NCBI GenBank assembly: GCA_964622775.1 | Contig: CAZUSO010000066.1 | Span: forward strand, 1 to 15,685 | Direction of reading: 5' to 3' | Source of the DNA: CAZUSO01 sp964622775 | GTDB lineage: Bacteria; Bacteroidota; Bacteroidia; Chitinophagales; Chitinophagaceae | Length of the DNA stretch: 15,685 nt | Shown here: in pieces, positions 15,093 through 15,685 of the stretch | Numbering within the stretch: the first letter of the stretch is position 1 | Layout: each line of letters begins with the position of its first letter | The notes under the pieces: model-generated | What the model was told of the DNA's origin: nothing | The model's input: only the letters and a program-made list of their open reading frames with translations | Database searches by the model: none | Made by a program: the position numbers and the translations under genes

Positions 15093-15419
15093 ATGAGGAT
15101 AACAAACTGGTTCCGCCCTCTGCGCATATTGGTTAAAGACCGCAGGATAATAGGAAATATGCTAAAGGACATGATGCGTCGCCGTTATAAACCCTCGGCA
15201 TTAAATGTGTTTCTCTTGATTTCGGGGCTTCTGTATATCGTATTTCCAATGGACATTGTGCCGGATTTTATTCCCATCGCCGGATGGATAGATGACGGAA
15301 TGATAATGCTGTTCCTGAGCAGGCGGGTGTTGGCAGAGACAAATCGTTACCATAACTATTCGGAGCGTATCGGCAGACGTTCGGGCAACGCTGTTCCTGA
15401 AAGTATGATTCGGCTATAA
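15093..15419 (+). CDS. DUF1232 (YkvA-like) membrane protein
   Basis: This 108-residue protein has the DUF1232 signature: a hydrophobic segment from NVFLLISGLLYIVFPMDIVPDF that continues into IPIAGWIDDGMIM. The family hallmark is the D-x-x-P-D-F-I-P...G-x-x-D-D pattern, intact here. The family consists of small membrane-associated proteins without an agreed function; YkvA is the Bacillus member. A basic N-terminal region (WFRPLRILVKDRR, MMRRRYKP) suggests a cytoplasmic face. I chose the ATG at 15093. An in-frame TTG at 15069 would add eight residues (MHKLIRLK) but sits only 10 bases after the likely -7 element. It is a monocistronic plus-strand gene, divergent from the ribosomal operon, with no Shine-Dalgarno. 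Confidence 0.85.
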   Translation: MRITNWFRPLRILVKDRRIIGNMLKDMMRRRYKPSALNVFLLISGLLYIVFPMDIVPDFIPIAGWIDDGMIMLFLSRRVLAETNRYHNYSERIGRRSGNAVPESMIRL

Positions 15420-15549
15420 TTAAAGGCTTTAGCTGCTCGTTTACCGGATAACCCGTTGAACAATAAAACTCAAAAGACAGAAACGTCCAATTGGCGATGC
15501 AACCAAAGTGCAACAGGTGTGACCGCTGAGTATACACCCATAAATGGCC

Positions 15550-15562
15550 ATACTATGAGTAT
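15550..15562. promoter_or_regulatory. Operator-like palindrome ATACT-ATG-AGTAT
   Basis: ATACT and AGTAT are perfect reverse complements around a 3-base centre, about 15 bases before a -7-like element, in the -33 region. The right half also belongs to the second TGAGTATA direct repeat. A repressor or activator site is possible, but short palindromes of this size are common in AT-rich DNA. Confidence 0.25.
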
Positions 15563-15576
15563 AGATAATAAAATGC

Positions 15577-15584
15577 TATATTCG
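15577..15584 (+). promoter_or_regulatory. Candidate -7 element of right-edge reading frame (TATATTCG)
   Basis: TATATTCG has one mismatch to TAnnTTTG and lies 29 bases before an ATG whose frame stays open to the window end. This mirrors the TATTTTCG and TAACTTCG elements before the rhomboid and uvrB genes. Confidence 0.35.
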
Positions 15585-15613
15585 CATCTTACTATCATTA
15601 AAAAGACGAGATC

Positions 15614-15685
15614 ATGATTGCTTCGTTAAATCTCAAGTTTGACACGTTTTTTTGTTTTTATGGGCTGCAATGCTTGATTTTACTG
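15614..15685 (+). CDS. Possible start of a gene cut by the window end
   Basis: An ATG opens a frame of 24 codons without a stop up to the last base: MIASLNLKFDTF, then a hydrophobic aromatic-rich stretch (FCFYGLQCLILL). This could be an N-terminal membrane segment or signal. A promoter-like element precedes it. It is too short to recognise, and the frame runs through the 14-bp sequence also found inverted at the left edge, so it may be mobile-element DNA or chance. Confidence 0.25.
   Translation, partial: MIASLNLKFDTFFCFYGLQCLILL
15632..15645 (-). repeat. 14-bp sequence, inverted copy of left-edge sequence
   Basis: CTCAAGTTTGACAC is the exact reverse complement of 40-53. The DNA beyond it differs from that beyond the left copy. 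See the left copy for the possible meanings. Confidence 0.4.

Larger units (their letters stand above)
15420..15613. other. Non-coding spacer at right edge
   Basis: I see no complete gene and no clear terminator after the DUF1232 stop. TGAGTATA occurs twice as a direct repeat (15527-15534 and 15556-15563), and a short palindrome and a promoter-like element follow. The layout looks like a regulated promoter for a gene beginning near the window edge. Confidence 0.5.

Noticed and set aside
1..15685. Defence system, CRISPR, toxin-antitoxin, prophage or secondary-metabolite cluster
   Set aside because: Every substantial reading frame is explained by housekeeping or envelope families; I saw no spaced repeats, nuclease/antitoxin pairs, integrase or synthase.

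Overview
The window reads as a chromosomal segment of a Bacteroidota bacterium, most likely from the Chitinophagales/Chitinophagaceae side; the family-level placement is inference. Four things support this. One is a secreted protein ending in a type B type IX secretion sorting domain. Another is DUF4286, a family known from Bacteroidota. Four genes have a perfect TAnnTTTG -7 promoter element. Shine-Dalgarno sequences are almost absent: only rplM has a convincing one. Most genes are housekeeping. I saw no tRNA, rRNA, CRISPR array, complete insertion sequence or prophage.

Layout. 1-325 is non-coding, with two hairpins. 326-3425 (+) is a genome-maintenance style cluster: uvrB, a DUF4286 protein and a YjjG-type HAD nucleotidase. 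murB (-) converges on it. A minus-strand envelope pair follows: an 840-residue T9SS-exported PKD protein upstream and an eight-repeat PQQ-like beta-propeller lipoprotein downstream, closed by a hairpin terminator. From the intergenic region at 8427-8626 an 88-residue unknown protein and a GT4 glycosyltransferase run on the plus strand. They converge on an exported TPR protein (-), which is preceded by a KdsC-type Kdo-8-phosphate phosphatase (-). A rhomboid protease (+) diverges from kdsC and ends at a strong bidirectional terminator shared with the ribosomal operon rplM-rpsI-rpsB (-). A DUF1232 membrane protein (+) follows. The right edge holds a possible promoter, a small palindrome and the possible start of another reading frame.

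How the genes fit together. UvrB (excision repair) and YjjG (removal of non-canonical pyrimidine nucleotides) could form a DNA-integrity unit. MurB, KdsC, the GT4 enzyme, the lipoprotein and the T9SS protein all serve the envelope or cell surface. The ribosomal operon carries the most regulatory signal: a full -33/-7 promoter, a structured leader of about 60 nt and the only good Shine-Dalgarno of the window.

I found no clear new multi-gene system. The best leads are the rplM leader, the S2 protein with a 65-residue charged tail in an operon that stops before tsf, the surface propeller/PKD pair, the conserved-looking DUF4286 and 88-residue unknowns, and a 14-bp inverted match placed at both extreme ends of the window.
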